Positions 9,751 through 20,976 are shown, numbered from the stretch's first letter. The stretch: 64,000 bases of DNA from an uncultured Clostridia bacterium (GCA_947591785.1 CANQDK010000006.1:39672-103671), one strand, 5' to 3'. Notes: generated by a model from the letters alone, not told the origin. Made by a program: numbers and translations.

Positions 9751-10614
9751 TTATAAATTATCAATAGTGATGTCGTCTATTTCATTATCTTTGATATAAA
9801 AGGAAGCATATTTTTTATTATTTTTATCAATTAAAATAAATTCTGTTGTTGAGATTGGTAAAAAATCAGTCACATTTCCAAAAAAATCTTTCATTTGAGA
9901 AATGTCTATATTATTTTTTAGTGTTCCGCTTAAACAGGTTGTTGCATAAGTATAGTCTTTTGCTTTTACACTTTCCAAAAGCCTATATGGAAGAAGTTCT
10001 CCAAGAATTTTGTTTGTTGAAACATCAAATTCTTCGCTTACAAGTTCAATAGATTCGTTAAGTCTAAAAACCGACATTTTTTTTCTGTTTACGCTGTCAT
10101 TAAAATCTTTTGTCACACAGATTTGATTGCCGTCTATTGAAATTTGTCCATTAAAGTGATAGATTTTTTCTTCTTTAATTGAAAAAGCATATAAATCATT
10201 ATCAAATATTGCACAAGCAAAATTTCCTATTTTTGTGGTGCTATATTCGTTAAAATTGGAAGGGGCGAAACATTGAATACTTTTGTTTTGTGTTTCAAAA
10301 GAGAGTATATTATCTTTTATAGAAATTTCACAATTTTTGCCTGAAATATATAACTTTTTTTTAAATTTTGATGAAAAATTGGCATTTTTTTCTAAAATAA
10401 TATATTTTTTTTCATTTTGAATGACAACAGAATATCTTGTGCAGTCTTTCAAATTCTGTGTGTTGATATAAAAAGGAATTATGTTTTGATTTTGAGGATA
10501 AACATAAATAATTTTTTCGTCAATAATTTCTGCCATATCGTTTGTGTCAAGTTCAAATTCGTTGTCGTTGGATTTTATAAGACACGAATATGGTGTTTTT
10601 AAAAAAATCTTCAT
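9751..10614 (-). CDS. Hypothetical protein
   Basis: 287-aa ORF in a gap between + strand genes; beta-rich; no family recognised. Confidence 0.6.
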   Translation of the reverse strand: MKIFLKTPYSCLIKSNDNEFELDTNDMAEIIDEKIIYVYPQNQNIIPFYINTQNLKDCTRYSVVIQNEKKYIILEKNANFSSKFKKKLYISGKNCEISIKDNILSFETQNKSIQCFAPSNFNEYSTTKIGNFACAIFDNDLYAFSIKEEKIYHFNGQISIDGNQICVTKDFNDSVNRKKMSVFRLNESIELVSEEFDVSTNKILGELLPYRLLESVKAKDYTYATTCLSGTLKNNIDISQMKDFFGNVTDFLPISTTEFILIDKNNKKYASFYIKDNEIDDITIDNL

Positions 10615-10766
10615 ATAACAAATATATTCAAATTTTAATTCACTTATACGATAAATTATTTTTTATTTACAAATTTTAATTTGCTCTGACAAATAAAGAC
10701 ATAAAATGTTACAAAAATGGGTGTAAATTTAATTTATTTTGTCAACATTATTTGCGGAGGAATATT

Positions 10767-11510
10767 ATGAAAAATTGGAATGATAATGAAGTTAAATCTC
10801 TTTTTTCAACAGTAGAAAAATGTAAAGAAGAAAATAATTCACTTGTTTTTGCTTTTTCGGAGCATGCAAAAAAATTTAATAGAAAACCAAACAGCGTGAG
10901 AAATTATTATTATCATGAAGTGGATAATCTTATAAATGATAGTAAAAGGTGTAAATCTCTTGAAATAGATTTAGAAAAACATGACAAATCTCATTTCGTG
11001 TGTTTTGATAAAATTCAAGAAAATGACTTGTTTGAAGAAATTGACAAGATGACTGCTCAAGGAATGTCTGTGCGTTCTGCATGTTTGAAACTTAGTGATG
11101 GGGATTTGGCACTTATGACTCGTTTTCAAAACAAATATCAAAACATGAAACGCAAATTAATTAAAAATACAAAAATGGAAAATAACATTATACCATTTAA
11201 GAAACAGAGAACTCTTACTGATAGTGATATAAACAGTCTTTTTCTTGGACTTGTGAAATTAATAAAGAAAACTGCACAAGATGAACTTTTAGAGCAGGGA
11301 AAGAATCCTATTGAACTTTTAAAAAATGAAATTGCAATAAAAAACAGAGAGTTTGAATCAATAAAAAACCAATTAGAGAACCTAAAAAAAGAAAATACAA
11401 AATTGCGAGAGAAATTGCAGTTTGAAACAGAAAGTAAGACAAAAGCCCTTGAAGAACACTTAAAACAAAAACAAAATGATGAAAGTGAGCAAAAGAGAAA
11501 AAGAGGTTGA
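10767..11510 (+). CDS. Myb/SANT-like N-terminal domain plus C-terminal coiled coil
   Basis: RBS GCGGAGG before ATG 10767; KNWNDNEVKSLFSTVEKCKEENNSLVFAFSEHAKKFNRKPNSVRNYYYHEVDN; long C-terminal coiled coil. Confidence 0.55.
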   Translation: MKNWNDNEVKSLFSTVEKCKEENNSLVFAFSEHAKKFNRKPNSVRNYYYHEVDNLINDSKRCKSLEIDLEKHDKSHFVCFDKIQENDLFEEIDKMTAQGMSVRSACLKLSDGDLALMTRFQNKYQNMKRKLIKNTKMENNIIPFKKQRTLTDSDINSLFLGLVKLIKKTAQDELLEQGKNPIELLKNEIAIKNREFESIKNQLENLKKENTKLREKLQFETESKTKALEEHLKQKQNDESEQKRKRG

Positions 11511-11542
11511 TTTATTGATGTTTTTTGTGATATGATTTTAAT

Positions 11543-14500
11543 ATGGAAATTAAACTTGTCACAGGAGCAACAGCTTACGAAGCAACAAAAAATGTTTTAT
11601 CAAAGATTGACACAAAAAATTTTGATTTTGAAAATATTGTGGTTGTGCCAGATGCTTTTTCTATGCAAGCTGAGAGTTTGATTTTTGATATGTTGGGAAT
11701 TAAGTCTACATTTAATATTGAAGTTGTTGGAATTTCTCGTCTTGCTGGGAAACTTTTGAGAGATAATAATATTGGTTTTAAACGTATCAGTTCTTTGGAA
11801 GAAGTTTTTTGTGTTTATAAGGCGATGCAAAAGAGCAAACAAAGTTTCAAATATTTTAAATCAATTAATGTTGAATTGTGTATGAAAATTTTACAAATCA
11901 TAAAACAGTTCAAAGGTTGTAAGATTGCTCCGCAACAAATAAAAAATGTTGGTGACGAGAATCTCGATAAAAAAATGGGTGATTTAAAACTCATTTATGA
12001 AAATTATGAACTTCTTCTTGCAGAAAAGCTTGATTTGTCAAAATTGTTAAAATTTTTTGTTGAAAATGCAAAAAAATCATTAAATTTATCCAAAATCAAT
12101 CTTTTTTTCGCAAATTTTGATAGTTTTTCTGCAGAAATAAGTTCTTTTATTTGTGAATTAATTCCACTTGTTAATTCAATTTATATAGGCATGGCGAAAC
12201 CAATTTCTTTAAAAAATTCGTTTATTTTTGAAGATGATATTTTAAAGAAGATAAGTTCTTTTGCCAAAGAAAACAAGATTACTGTTCAAGTTGAAAATAT
12301 TCCAACAAAAATTGTAGGCTCAACACTTAATATTGTCGAAAATTTGTTTGGTTTTGATATAGATGAAAAAAAGAGCGATTTTTTTGTTAATGTTGTTGCA
12401 AAAAATAGATATGATGAAGTTGAATATGTTGCAAAATACATAAAATATCAAATTTATTCTGGAAATAAATTTAAGGATTTCTCAATTGCAGTGCCAGATA
12501 AAAATTATATTGATATTATTAAAAACATTTTTTCTGATTATGATATAACTTTTTATAGTGACGATGCTGTCAATCTTTCACAAACTTTACTTGGACGATT
12601 TTTATTTAAATTGATTGAAATAGCAAAAGTTGGATTTAACAGACAAAGTTTTGAATTTCTTGCGTCAAGTGACTTGGCAATTCCAGACGAAAAAGTGGTT
12701 CAGGATTTATATTATTTATGTATAGAAGATGAAAAAGAATTCGTAGATAAATTTCCTGCCTATACAGATTTTGTAAACCAAATAAAAAGGCTCAAATTGT
12801 GTAAAAAGCTTAAAGAATTTGTTTCTGTTTTAATAGAAATTCTTGAAAAAAGTGAAGAAAATCACAAAAAAATACTTGAAAATTTGCAAAAAAATGGATT
12901 TTTTAAGGAAGAAAGTGAAAATTTGCAAACTTCAAGTCTAATTTTGAAAGTCTTGGATAAACTTATTGAAATTGGCGGTGATGAGGAATTTTCTATTTTT
13001 GATTTTGAAAATCTTTTAAAATTTTCATTCGAGAGTGTCAAAGTGGAAACTATTCCTTCTTATATAGATGCTGTCTATGTTGGAGATGCAACAGATAGCT
13101 ATTTTGAAGATAAAAAATTTATGTTTGTGCTTGGAGCAACTTCAAATCTTTTACCACGAACGCGTGCTGATCTTGGAATTATTGATGACACGGAAATAAA
13201 GAAATTACGTTTTGAATTTGCTCTTGAACCTGAAATTAGAGTGCTAAATCGCAGAAATAGGCTTAAACTTTTTGAAGCATTGCAACATGCAAAAGAAAAA
13301 TTGATTGTAACAACTCCAATAAACGATGATGGGCAGAAAACAGAAAAAGCAAATTTTGTTGAAGATTTAATTAAAATATTTGGAAAAAATGTTGTTCATA
13401 CCAGTGCAATGGAAGAATTTAACGTTGCATTGTTTACGCCAGAAGAAGAACTAGAACGATTGTTATTTTTGATTGGCCATATTGGAAATCTTTCTCATTT
13501 TTATACAAAGTTTAAAGAAACTTTGCCTAAAAAATATGTTGGAACAATAAAAAATTTGATAAAAAACACTATACCGGTTGAGAAAAATTTTGAAACTTTC
13601 AAAAACTTTAGTAAATTTAATGTTATTAAATCAATTTCTGCATCTCAGCTTGAAACATTTTTTGCTTGCCCTTTTAAATATTTTATGAACTATGTTTTAA
13701 GAATTTCGGCACGAGAAAACATTCAACCAACACATGCTCAATTTGGAACATTACAGCATAATATTCTTCAAATATTTATGACACAATTTTCTGATTTGAA
13801 AGATTTTAAAGAGAAACAAATTGATGAATTTCTTAATAAAAATCTTGAAGTGGAAGCAAAAAAAGTTTATGATAACAAAGTTTTACAACCCGCATTTTTG
13901 AGATATTTGAGAAATGAAAGTAAAATAATCTTAAAAAATGTCATAAAAGAGCAAAATTATAGTGAATTTCGTCCTTTATATTATGAAAAACAAATAAAGC
14001 TTCCATTTGAAGGGATTTATTTTAATGGAAGAATTGATAGAGTTGATGTTTGTGGTGATTATTTTAGGATAATTGATTATAAAACTGGAAACACAGGAAC
14101 TTTAAAAACTGAACTTTTTTATGGGAAAAAACTTCAATTGTTTTTATATGCTGATGCTATGGAAAAACAATTACATAAAAAGTGTGCAGGGGTTTATTAT
14201 TTTGATTGCAAAACCAAATATATAAAACAAGGGACAGCAAAAAATTTATTGCATGGCTTGACTTTAAAAGATGAAAAAGCAGTTGTTTACAGTGATAAAA
14301 GGCTGGCTTTGGGCGATTTTAAGAGTGATATAACTGGGATAGCAACCAGAAGCAATCCTAAAAAAGGAGAATTTATTTTTAAGGGTTCAAACTTGGATTT
14401 AATTGAAGATAAAATTTCGTATGCAGTCGAAATTTCAAAACAAGCAGTCAAAGAAATCAAAGATGGCTATTTTGCCGTTAAACCTTTTGCTGATGAATGT

Positions 14501-14572
14501 GATTTATGTCCATATATTTCAATTTGTAAGCATTGTGATGTTGATGGATATAGAAAAATTTTAAAAAATTGA
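11543..14572 (+). CDS. addB: AddAB helicase-nuclease subunit B
   Basis: C-terminal nuclease RIIDYKTGNTGTLKTELFYGKKLQLFLYA; FeS cysteines FFACPFKYF and ECDLCPYISICKHC; adjacent to addA. Confidence 0.9.
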   Translation: MEIKLVTGATAYEATKNVLSKIDTKNFDFENIVVVPDAFSMQAESLIFDMLGIKSTFNIEVVGISRLAGKLLRDNNIGFKRISSLEEVFCVYKAMQKSKQSFKYFKSINVELCMKILQIIKQFKGCKIAPQQIKNVGDENLDKKMGDLKLIYENYELLLAEKLDLSKLLKFFVENAKKSLNLSKINLFFANFDSFSAEISSFICELIPLVNSIYIGMAKPISLKNSFIFEDDILKKISSFAKENKITVQVENIPTKIVGSTLNIVENLFGFDIDEKKSDFFVNVVAKNRYDEVEYVAKYIKYQIYSGNKFKDFSIAVPDKNYIDIIKNIFSDYDITFYSDDAVNLSQTLLGRFLFKLIEIAKVGFNRQSFEFLASSDLAIPDEKVVQDLYYLCIEDEKEFVDKFPAYTDFVNQIKRLKLCKKLKEFVSVLIEILEKSEENHKKILENLQKNGFFKEESENLQTSSLILKVLDKLIEIGGDEEFSIFDFENLLKFSFESVKVETIPSYIDAVYVGDATDSYFEDKKFMFVLGATSNLLPRTRADLGIIDDTEIKKLRFEFALEPEIRVLNRRNRLKLFEALQHAKEKLIVTTPINDDGQKTEKANFVEDLIKIFGKNVVHTSAMEEFNVALFTPEEELERLLFLIGHIGNLSHFYTKFKETLPKKYVGTIKNLIKNTIPVEKNFETFKNFSKFNVIKSISASQLETFFACPFKYFMNYVLRISARENIQPTHAQFGTLQHNILQIFMTQFSDLKDFKEKQIDEFLNKNLEVEAKKVYDNKVLQPAFLRYLRNESKIILKNVIKEQNYSEFRPLYYEKQIKLPFEGIYFNGRIDRVDVCGDYFRIIDYKTGNTGTLKTELFYGKKLQLFLYADAMEKQLHKKCAGVYYFDCKTKYIKQGTAKNLLHGLTLKDEKAVVYSDKRLALGDFKSDITGIATRSNPKKGEFIFKGSNLDLIEDKISYAVEISKQAVKEIKDGYFAVKPFADECDLCPYISICKHCDVDGYRKILKN

Positions 14573-14620
14573 TTGTTTTACAAAGTTTACAAATTTTAAA
14601 TTTGCAGAAAAAGAGGGATT

Positions 14621-17600
14621 ATGGAACTAGAAGAACAGAATCGAGTGCTTCAAAACACTAAAAAAAATATGTTAATCAGTGCTTCCGCAGGCAGTGGAAA
14701 AACATATATCATGATAAAATACATTTGTCAACTTATATGTGATAAAAAGAGCAGAGTTCCTGTTAAGGATTTTTTAGTTTTAACCTTCACAAAATCTGCC
14801 GCAAACCAAATGAAACAAAGGCTTTTGGCTAAACTTAAAGAACAGCCACAAGATGAATATATCATTGAACAAATTGATGCACTTTCGACTGCAAATATTT
14901 CTACAATTCACTCTTTTTGTGAAAAATATTTGAAAAAATATGCAAATTTATTGAATTTAAATGAAAATTTTTCACTTTTAGATGAAAATATGGCACAAGA
15001 AATAAAAGAAAGAGCTTTTGCTTCGTCTTTGAAAAAATTTAATGGCTGTGAAGAATATGAACTCGTTCTTGAATGCTTTAAACATAACACAGAGAAAATC
15101 AAGGAAATTATTTTTGAAATTGAAAAACTTGTTGTTGCATTGGCAAACAAAGAAAAATTTCTGGAAGAAAATTTAAAAAATCCGCAAATGTTTTTTGATA
15201 GTGCAGTTGTATTTCTTTTTGAATATTACAAAAATTATTTGCAAAGTTTTCTAAAAACTGTTGACAGTCTTCATCTGGAGGATTTTTATGATTTATTGAA
15301 AGAATCTGTTGCAAAAATGCTTGAATCAAAGGATATTTTTGAATTTTATTCTTATGCAGAACAATTTAAATTTCCAAATTTACCTCGCAAATCAGAAATT
15401 GGAGAAGAACTTGTTTTAAAACTTAGAGTGCTTAGAACAAAATTTAATGCTAGGATATCAAAACTGAAAGATTTAAAATTGGGAGATAAAGAAAACTTAG
15501 ATTTCCAAAGGGAAGGCTTGCTTGAAAAAGCGATTTTAAAACTGTATCAAATTTATGATAAAGAGCAGGAAGAAATAAAGTCAACATTAAATTGTTTGGA
15601 TTTTAACGATTTAGAAAAAAATATGAGTCTGTTGTCTCAACATGAAAATTTATTTAAAGATTTTAAGTATGTTTTTATTGATGAATATCAGGATACAAAC
15701 AAAATTCAAGAAAAAATTATAAAAAATGTTGCAAAAAATTGCAATTTTGTTGCTGTTGGTGATGCAAAACAGGGGATTTATGGTTTTCGTCTTGCAAGTG
15801 CAGAAATCTTTTTGAAAGATTTGAAGGATTTTCAGGAAGGTGAAGATTCTGCAGTAAATTTCTTGCAATCAAATTTCCGTAGTGCTCAAGAGGTTTTAGA
15901 TTTTGTCAATGATGTGTTTAAAGTGTGTATGACTGAAGAAATCACAAAAATTGACTATGCAAACACCTCAATGTTGCAAGGGAGAAGCGAATTTGCAAAT
16001 GATGGACAAAAAGCTGTTAATATAGAACTTGTTGTTGCTCCACAAAAAAAAGAAATTATAATTCCAACATTCTATGATGTTAGGACAGCAGAGATTATAA
16101 AAGATGAAAGAAATTTTCCACTTCTTTGCGATATTTTGTTGAAAATTAAAGATGCTTTATCTTCTCAAATCTCTGACAATGGACAGCTAAGACAAGTAAA
16201 GTTTGGCGATATTGCCATTTTATCTAGGAAAAGAGATGGGCTTTTTAATGATATTGAAAAATTTTTAACAAATTTTGATATCCCTGTGCTTTCAAATTCT
16301 AGACAAAACCTTTCAGATGAACCACAAATTAAGGTTTTGATAAATTTCTTGAAATTAGCACTTTCGCTTGACGATGAAATTGCTCTATTGAGTGTGTTGA
16401 CATCTGGTTTATATTCTTTGAGTTTTGAAGATGTTTTAAAGCAAAAAGGGGACAAAAAACTTCGTGAAATTGTTGAATCTAATCAGAACAAACTTTTTTC
16501 TGATTTTAATGATGATTTAAAAACATTTAGGTTTGAATATCAAGTCTTTGGAATAAGAAAATCTCTTGAAAGAATTTTCTCAAAACGTGATTTTCGAGCC
16601 TTTATAAACCTAAAACCAAATGGAATTAAACTTAATATTTTTATAGACAATTTCTTAAAAGAATGCGAGAAATTTGATTATGATTTGCCTGCACTTATAA
16701 ACTATTTTGAAAATGTTGAGATTTCTGTTTCTGCAGAAGCTAGTGCAAGTGAAGAAAATGTGCTTTTGACAACAATACATGACAGTAAAGGGTTGGAATA
16801 TCCTATTGTTTTTCTTATTAATTGTGATGTAAGTTTATCAAAGGCGGCTCCAAAGGTTGATGTTGAGATTGATGAAAAATTTGGATTCGCAGTGAAGCTT
16901 TATGATAAGGCGAACAACAGCGAACTTCAATCTGTTAGAATGAGAGCAATTAAAGATAGCAGAAGACAAAGAGAATTTGTTGAAGAACTGATGATATTCT
17001 ATGTTGCTTTGACGAGAGCTAAAAACAGACTCTATTTGTTTGGATTTTATGATGAATCTTTTTTTGAAAAACTTGATTTGCGTGATTGCGACTCTTATTT
17101 CGACTTTATATTCTTTGCATTAAAAGATGTTAAACCTGAACTTGACAAATCGAATATGTATGAAAAAGAAAATTTGAGAATAAGTGTTGTTGATGGAAAA
17201 ATTCCAGATGAAATTTTTGAAAAACAAAATTTAGAAAATATGGAAATTTTGCCGGAAATAGCTGAAAAAATTGAAAAATATCTTAATTTTTCATACAAAT
17301 TAGATTCAAGTTCAAATTTTAAGTTGAAAGAAAGTGTGACTGCATTAACATCAATGAACCAGGAAAATACATTTGAGAAATTTGCAAATGACAACTTCAA
17401 TTTTTCGGATAATTATATTGAAACTGGAAATGCTTATCATCTTGCACTTAAAAGTTTGGATTTTCAAAAAATTTCTGATTTACAGTCATTAAAGCAAGAA
17501 TTGGAATTGCTGGGAGATGTTGTTGACAGAAGTTTGCTTGATGAAGAAATTTTACTGAAAAATGTTTTGATTTTAAAAGATTTAACAAATGGTGCAAAAA

Positions 17601-17896
17601 TTTTTAAGGAAAAAGAATTTGTTTTGAAAGAAAAACTTTGTGAACTTTTAAAAACAGATGTTGATGACAAAATTTTGGTTCAAGGCATTGTGGATTTATT
17701 TGCAATTAAAGATAATGAAATTATATTAGTGGATTATAAATATACAAATCATCATGATAAATATTATTTAATAAATAAATATAATACACAACTAAAACTA
17801 TATAAAATTGCTCTTGAAAATGCTTTTAATATGAAAGTTTCAAAAGCCTTTTTGCTGTCTTTAAAGTTTGCAGAGCTTATTGAAATGAACTTTTAA
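14621..17896 (+). CDS. addA: AddAB helicase-nuclease subunit A
   Basis: Walker A ISASAGSGKTYIM; VFIDEYQDTNKIQEKII; VGDAKQGIYGFR; TTIHDSKGLEYPIVFL; nuclease GIVDLFAIKDNEIILVDYKYT. Confidence 0.95.
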   Translation: MELEEQNRVLQNTKKNMLISASAGSGKTYIMIKYICQLICDKKSRVPVKDFLVLTFTKSAANQMKQRLLAKLKEQPQDEYIIEQIDALSTANISTIHSFCEKYLKKYANLLNLNENFSLLDENMAQEIKERAFASSLKKFNGCEEYELVLECFKHNTEKIKEIIFEIEKLVVALANKEKFLEENLKNPQMFFDSAVVFLFEYYKNYLQSFLKTVDSLHLEDFYDLLKESVAKMLESKDIFEFYSYAEQFKFPNLPRKSEIGEELVLKLRVLRTKFNARISKLKDLKLGDKENLDFQREGLLEKAILKLYQIYDKEQEEIKSTLNCLDFNDLEKNMSLLSQHENLFKDFKYVFIDEYQDTNKIQEKIIKNVAKNCNFVAVGDAKQGIYGFRLASAEIFLKDLKDFQEGEDSAVNFLQSNFRSAQEVLDFVNDVFKVCMTEEITKIDYANTSMLQGRSEFANDGQKAVNIELVVAPQKKEIIIPTFYDVRTAEIIKDERNFPLLCDILLKIKDALSSQISDNGQLRQVKFGDIAILSRKRDGLFNDIEKFLTNFDIPVLSNSRQNLSDEPQIKVLINFLKLALSLDDEIALLSVLTSGLYSLSFEDVLKQKGDKKLREIVESNQNKLFSDFNDDLKTFRFEYQVFGIRKSLERIFSKRDFRAFINLKPNGIKLNIFIDNFLKECEKFDYDLPALINYFENVEISVSAEASASEENVLLTTIHDSKGLEYPIVFLINCDVSLSKAAPKVDVEIDEKFGFAVKLYDKANNSELQSVRMRAIKDSRRQREFVEELMIFYVALTRAKNRLYLFGFYDESFFEKLDLRDCDSYFDFIFFALKDVKPELDKSNMYEKENLRISVVDGKIPDEIFEKQNLENMEILPEIAEKIEKYLNFSYKLDSSSNFKLKESVTALTSMNQENTFEKFANDNFNFSDNYIETGNAYHLALKSLDFQKISDLQSLKQELELLGDVVDRSLLDEEILLKNVLILKDLTNGAKIFKEKEFVLKEKLCELLKTDVDDKILVQGIVDLFAIKDNEIILVDYKYTNHHDKYYLINKYNTQLKLYKIALENAFNMKVSKAFLLSLKFAELIEMNF

Positions 17897-18104
17897 TTTC
17901 TGATTTTTAAACATAATTTTTCATATATTTTAATCCCTTATTTTATCGCAAGAATAAATGTATGAAAAAATTTTAAAAAATTATTAAAAATTGTTAGTAA
18001 ATATTTTTTAAGATGTGATATACTATGTTTGATATATGAACATTTGATTTCTTCTAATCACTTCCTTGAATATAAAGTTTGTTCATAAATCAAAGGAGGT
18101 TACT

Positions 18105-20465
18105 ATGATTTCAACTATAAGTGATATCATATCTGACTTGGCGACATTCTTCACAAATTTATCTAAGAGCCTTTCAGCTGACTTAATCTTTTTCCTTGCT
18201 CTCGCTGTGGAAGCTGGAATTGTTGTGTTGTTTGTTGTGAAAAGTCTTTATTCCTATGAGTCATCACTCAACAGAACTCTTGATAAGGCAAACTATTGGC
18301 TTTTTCAAAACAAGTTTGTCACGGAAGAAAATATTCAAGAATTAAATATGCTTTTTAAATCGCATGGCCCAAAACGTCTTTGCTATTATTGGCAACAATA
18401 CATACTTTTCAGAGAAGGTAATCCTTCTTCTTATCTTTCAACGGAAAATTTGATTGAAAAACCTTTAAAAACAAGTTCGTTTAATTCAAATATTAAAAAC
18501 CTTTCAATTTTCACAACTCTTTGGGCTTTTATTTCTGGTATGCTTGTTTGGGCAGTTTCGGGTGCAACAAGTTCAATCTTAAATGGAAACGCAATTTTGA
18601 TGGCAATAATGGTTCCAGTTTTTGTTATGATTATTGGTGTGATTTTTATTGTTTTCCTTCGTGCAAGAAAAAATGTTGTGTTAAATTCTTTATATCAAAA
18701 CACATCATTGTTTGGACGTTTTATGGATAATGCTTGCGTTGATCTTCCAACTTACATTGACTATCAAATTTTGTTCACTCCACAAGAAATTGAAAATGGA
18801 CAACCTGTTTTGCGAGAATTTTTGGATTATAAGGCAAGAAAAGAGAAAGAAGAATTCAACAAAGCGAAGGAAAATGAATTCGCACATGAAGAATACGACT
18901 TTTCTGCAACAGGTATTGATGGTTCTATTGTTCTTGACAGAGCAATGAGAGAAAGTGAACTTTTCCTTAAAAAGAAAGAAAAAATTCTTATTCAAATTTC
19001 ACAACTTGAATCAGCTGTTGATTCCAGAAGAAAGAATTTTGATAATGTTCAAAAGGAATATCAAACAAAAATTCAGGCATCTAAAGAAAATATTGAAAGA
19101 TTGCGTCAGATGCAGGAAGAAACCACTAATAGAATTGAGAGCAACTATTATCGTAAACAACAGACACAAGAAATTGGAAAGCAGGAGCAATACGAACAAG
19201 AGTTTGAACAACAAAGAGCTAAATATTTGCTTGAAAAGAATGAAGGTGAAGAAGAAATTGCAAAACTTAATGCTCAACTTGAAGCCGACAGAAAAGCAAC
19301 AGAAACCGCAATGCTTAGTGAATATCAAACCTTCTTTAACAAATTCTGCACAAGTGCAGAGAAAGTTGTTGCTCAAGTTTTTAAAGACAGACTTAACGAA
19401 CTTTATGATGAAAATGAAAAAGATAAACAATATATCACAACTCTTGAAATTAAATTGAAGAACACTCCAGATGCTGAAAGTTCTCTTAATGAAGAGGGGA
19501 CATACGATAAAGACGGAAACTATGTTTATCCAAATGGCACATTCTTTGACAAGGAAGGCAACTTCCATGATGAACGCGGAAATGTTTATTCTCAAGATGG
19601 GAAACTTATTTTTGAGTCTGAAAAAGTCCCTGAAGTTGCAGAGAAAAAAGAAGTTGTTGACTTTGACGACTTTAATGAGTTTGACTTTATGAATGATGTT
19701 TCTCAAAAAGGCGAAGTTTATGATGTTGCTGAGAAAGTCGTTAACGATGTTGATGAAAACAGAACTGTTAAAGTTGTCAATAAAAGTAAGAAAAACAACA
19801 TAATGGAAGGACGTGTTGTTGAAGATAAAACAGATGCTACTGAAAATATAGAATCTGCAGAAAATGAAAAATCAGATAATGAAAATACAGATAAACAAAA
19901 CACTGAAGACACAAATTTGAAAACTGATGACACACAGGCTGAATCTAAAAAAGAAGATTTGACAGCTGAAAATAATGTGGAGAATAAAGAAGAAAAAACT
20001 AAAGAAAACACATCAAAAGATAAACCTAAGAAATCAACAAAATCTCGTGGTAGACCAACGAAAGCAAGCACAAAGGACAATGAAAACAAGCCTAAAAAGA
20101 GTGCTGGACGTCCAAAAAAAATTGTGAAGGAAAGCGAAAGTCCAAAACCTAAGTTGGAAAGAGGAAGACCCAAGAAAACAAATGTTGAGTCTATCGAAGA
20201 AATCAATAAACGTCTTTCAGAAGAAGAAGAAAGAATAAATAAAATTCGAGCTTCTTTAAATCAAGATTTGCAAAAAGCAATGGATGAAATAAGCACTGAC
20301 ACAAAAGATGAAAATAAGGCCCGTCGTGATAAGCTGATCAAGGAAATCACAAAACTACAAACAGAAGCACAAAATGTCATTCAAAATGCTGACACAGAAG
20401 ATAAGATTGCTGAAATAAATGCAAAGCTTGAAAAACTCCTTGACCAGATTCAAAAATTAGGATAA
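18105..20465 (+). CDS. N-terminal membrane protein with coiled coil, acidic linker and AT-hook-like motifs
   Basis: RBS AAAGGAGG before ATG 18105; TM segments near residues 25-60 and 150-195; long coiled coil; SRGRPTK, AGRPKK, RGRPKK motifs. Confidence 0.7.
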   Translation: MISTISDIISDLATFFTNLSKSLSADLIFFLALAVEAGIVVLFVVKSLYSYESSLNRTLDKANYWLFQNKFVTEENIQELNMLFKSHGPKRLCYYWQQYILFREGNPSSYLSTENLIEKPLKTSSFNSNIKNLSIFTTLWAFISGMLVWAVSGATSSILNGNAILMAIMVPVFVMIIGVIFIVFLRARKNVVLNSLYQNTSLFGRFMDNACVDLPTYIDYQILFTPQEIENGQPVLREFLDYKARKEKEEFNKAKENEFAHEEYDFSATGIDGSIVLDRAMRESELFLKKKEKILIQISQLESAVDSRRKNFDNVQKEYQTKIQASKENIERLRQMQEETTNRIESNYYRKQQTQEIGKQEQYEQEFEQQRAKYLLEKNEGEEEIAKLNAQLEADRKATETAMLSEYQTFFNKFCTSAEKVVAQVFKDRLNELYDENEKDKQYITTLEIKLKNTPDAESSLNEEGTYDKDGNYVYPNGTFFDKEGNFHDERGNVYSQDGKLIFESEKVPEVAEKKEVVDFDDFNEFDFMNDVSQKGEVYDVAEKVVNDVDENRTVKVVNKSKKNNIMEGRVVEDKTDATENIESAENEKSDNENTDKQNTEDTNLKTDDTQAESKKEDLTAENNVENKEEKTKENTSKDKPKKSTKSRGRPTKASTKDNENKPKKSAGRPKKIVKESESPKPKLERGRPKKTNVESIEEINKRLSEEEERINKIRASLNQDLQKAMDEISTDTKDENKARRDKLIKEITKLQTEAQNVIQNADTEDKIAEINAKLEKLLDQIQKLG

Positions 20466-20467
20466 AA

Positions 20468-20492
20468 AAAGACCAAAAATTTTGGTCTTTTT
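20468..20492 (+). terminator. Rho-independent terminator
   Basis: AAAGACCAAAAATTTTGGTCTTTTTT. Confidence 0.75.
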
Positions 20493-20573
20493 TATTTTTA
20501 GTTTATTAAACAATGAATTCTAAAAATTAAGATTTGAGATTTGAGTTTTTGTTAAATCAAAATTTTAAATTTT

Positions 20574-20885
20574 TTAAATTAATATTTTAAAAAGTTCAAC
20601 TTGCCCAGAAACAAGTCCATAAATCAGCATTCCTATAGAACCTAGAATACACAATCCACCGACAATGTAGTTGGCTCTTTTTGAAATAACAGATGGGTGA
20701 TTTTTATCTCTGTTATAAACGCCATTAAAGACAAGTGCAAGTCCGAGCAAATACATAATATATATTACAGACAAATATAAGTCAAGATATCTTATCACTT
20801 TGAAATAATAAAGCAAAGCTAAAACAACAGCCGCACAACTAAAAAACAAACCAATTAAAAGGTAGCGTCTTGCAGATTTAGACAT
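20574..20885 (-). CDS. Small membrane protein
   Basis: About three hydrophobic segments; RBS GGAGGTG upstream of ATG 20885. Confidence 0.5.
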   Translation of the reverse strand: MSKSARRYLLIGLFFSCAAVVLALLYYFKVIRYLDLYLSVIYIMYLLGLALVFNGVYNRDKNHPSVISKRANYIVGGLCILGSIGMLIYGLVSGQVELFKILI

Positions 20886-20976
20886 CAAACACCTCCATTT
20901 AATATAATGATAAGTTTTTAAATTAAATATGTCAAATAAAATTTGAATTTTTTTAAATCAAATGCCAATTTTGATA

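Noticed and set aside
10121-10614. 9751-10614 considered as phage or TA cargo
   Set aside because: No motif, repeats or partner gene; left as hypothetical.
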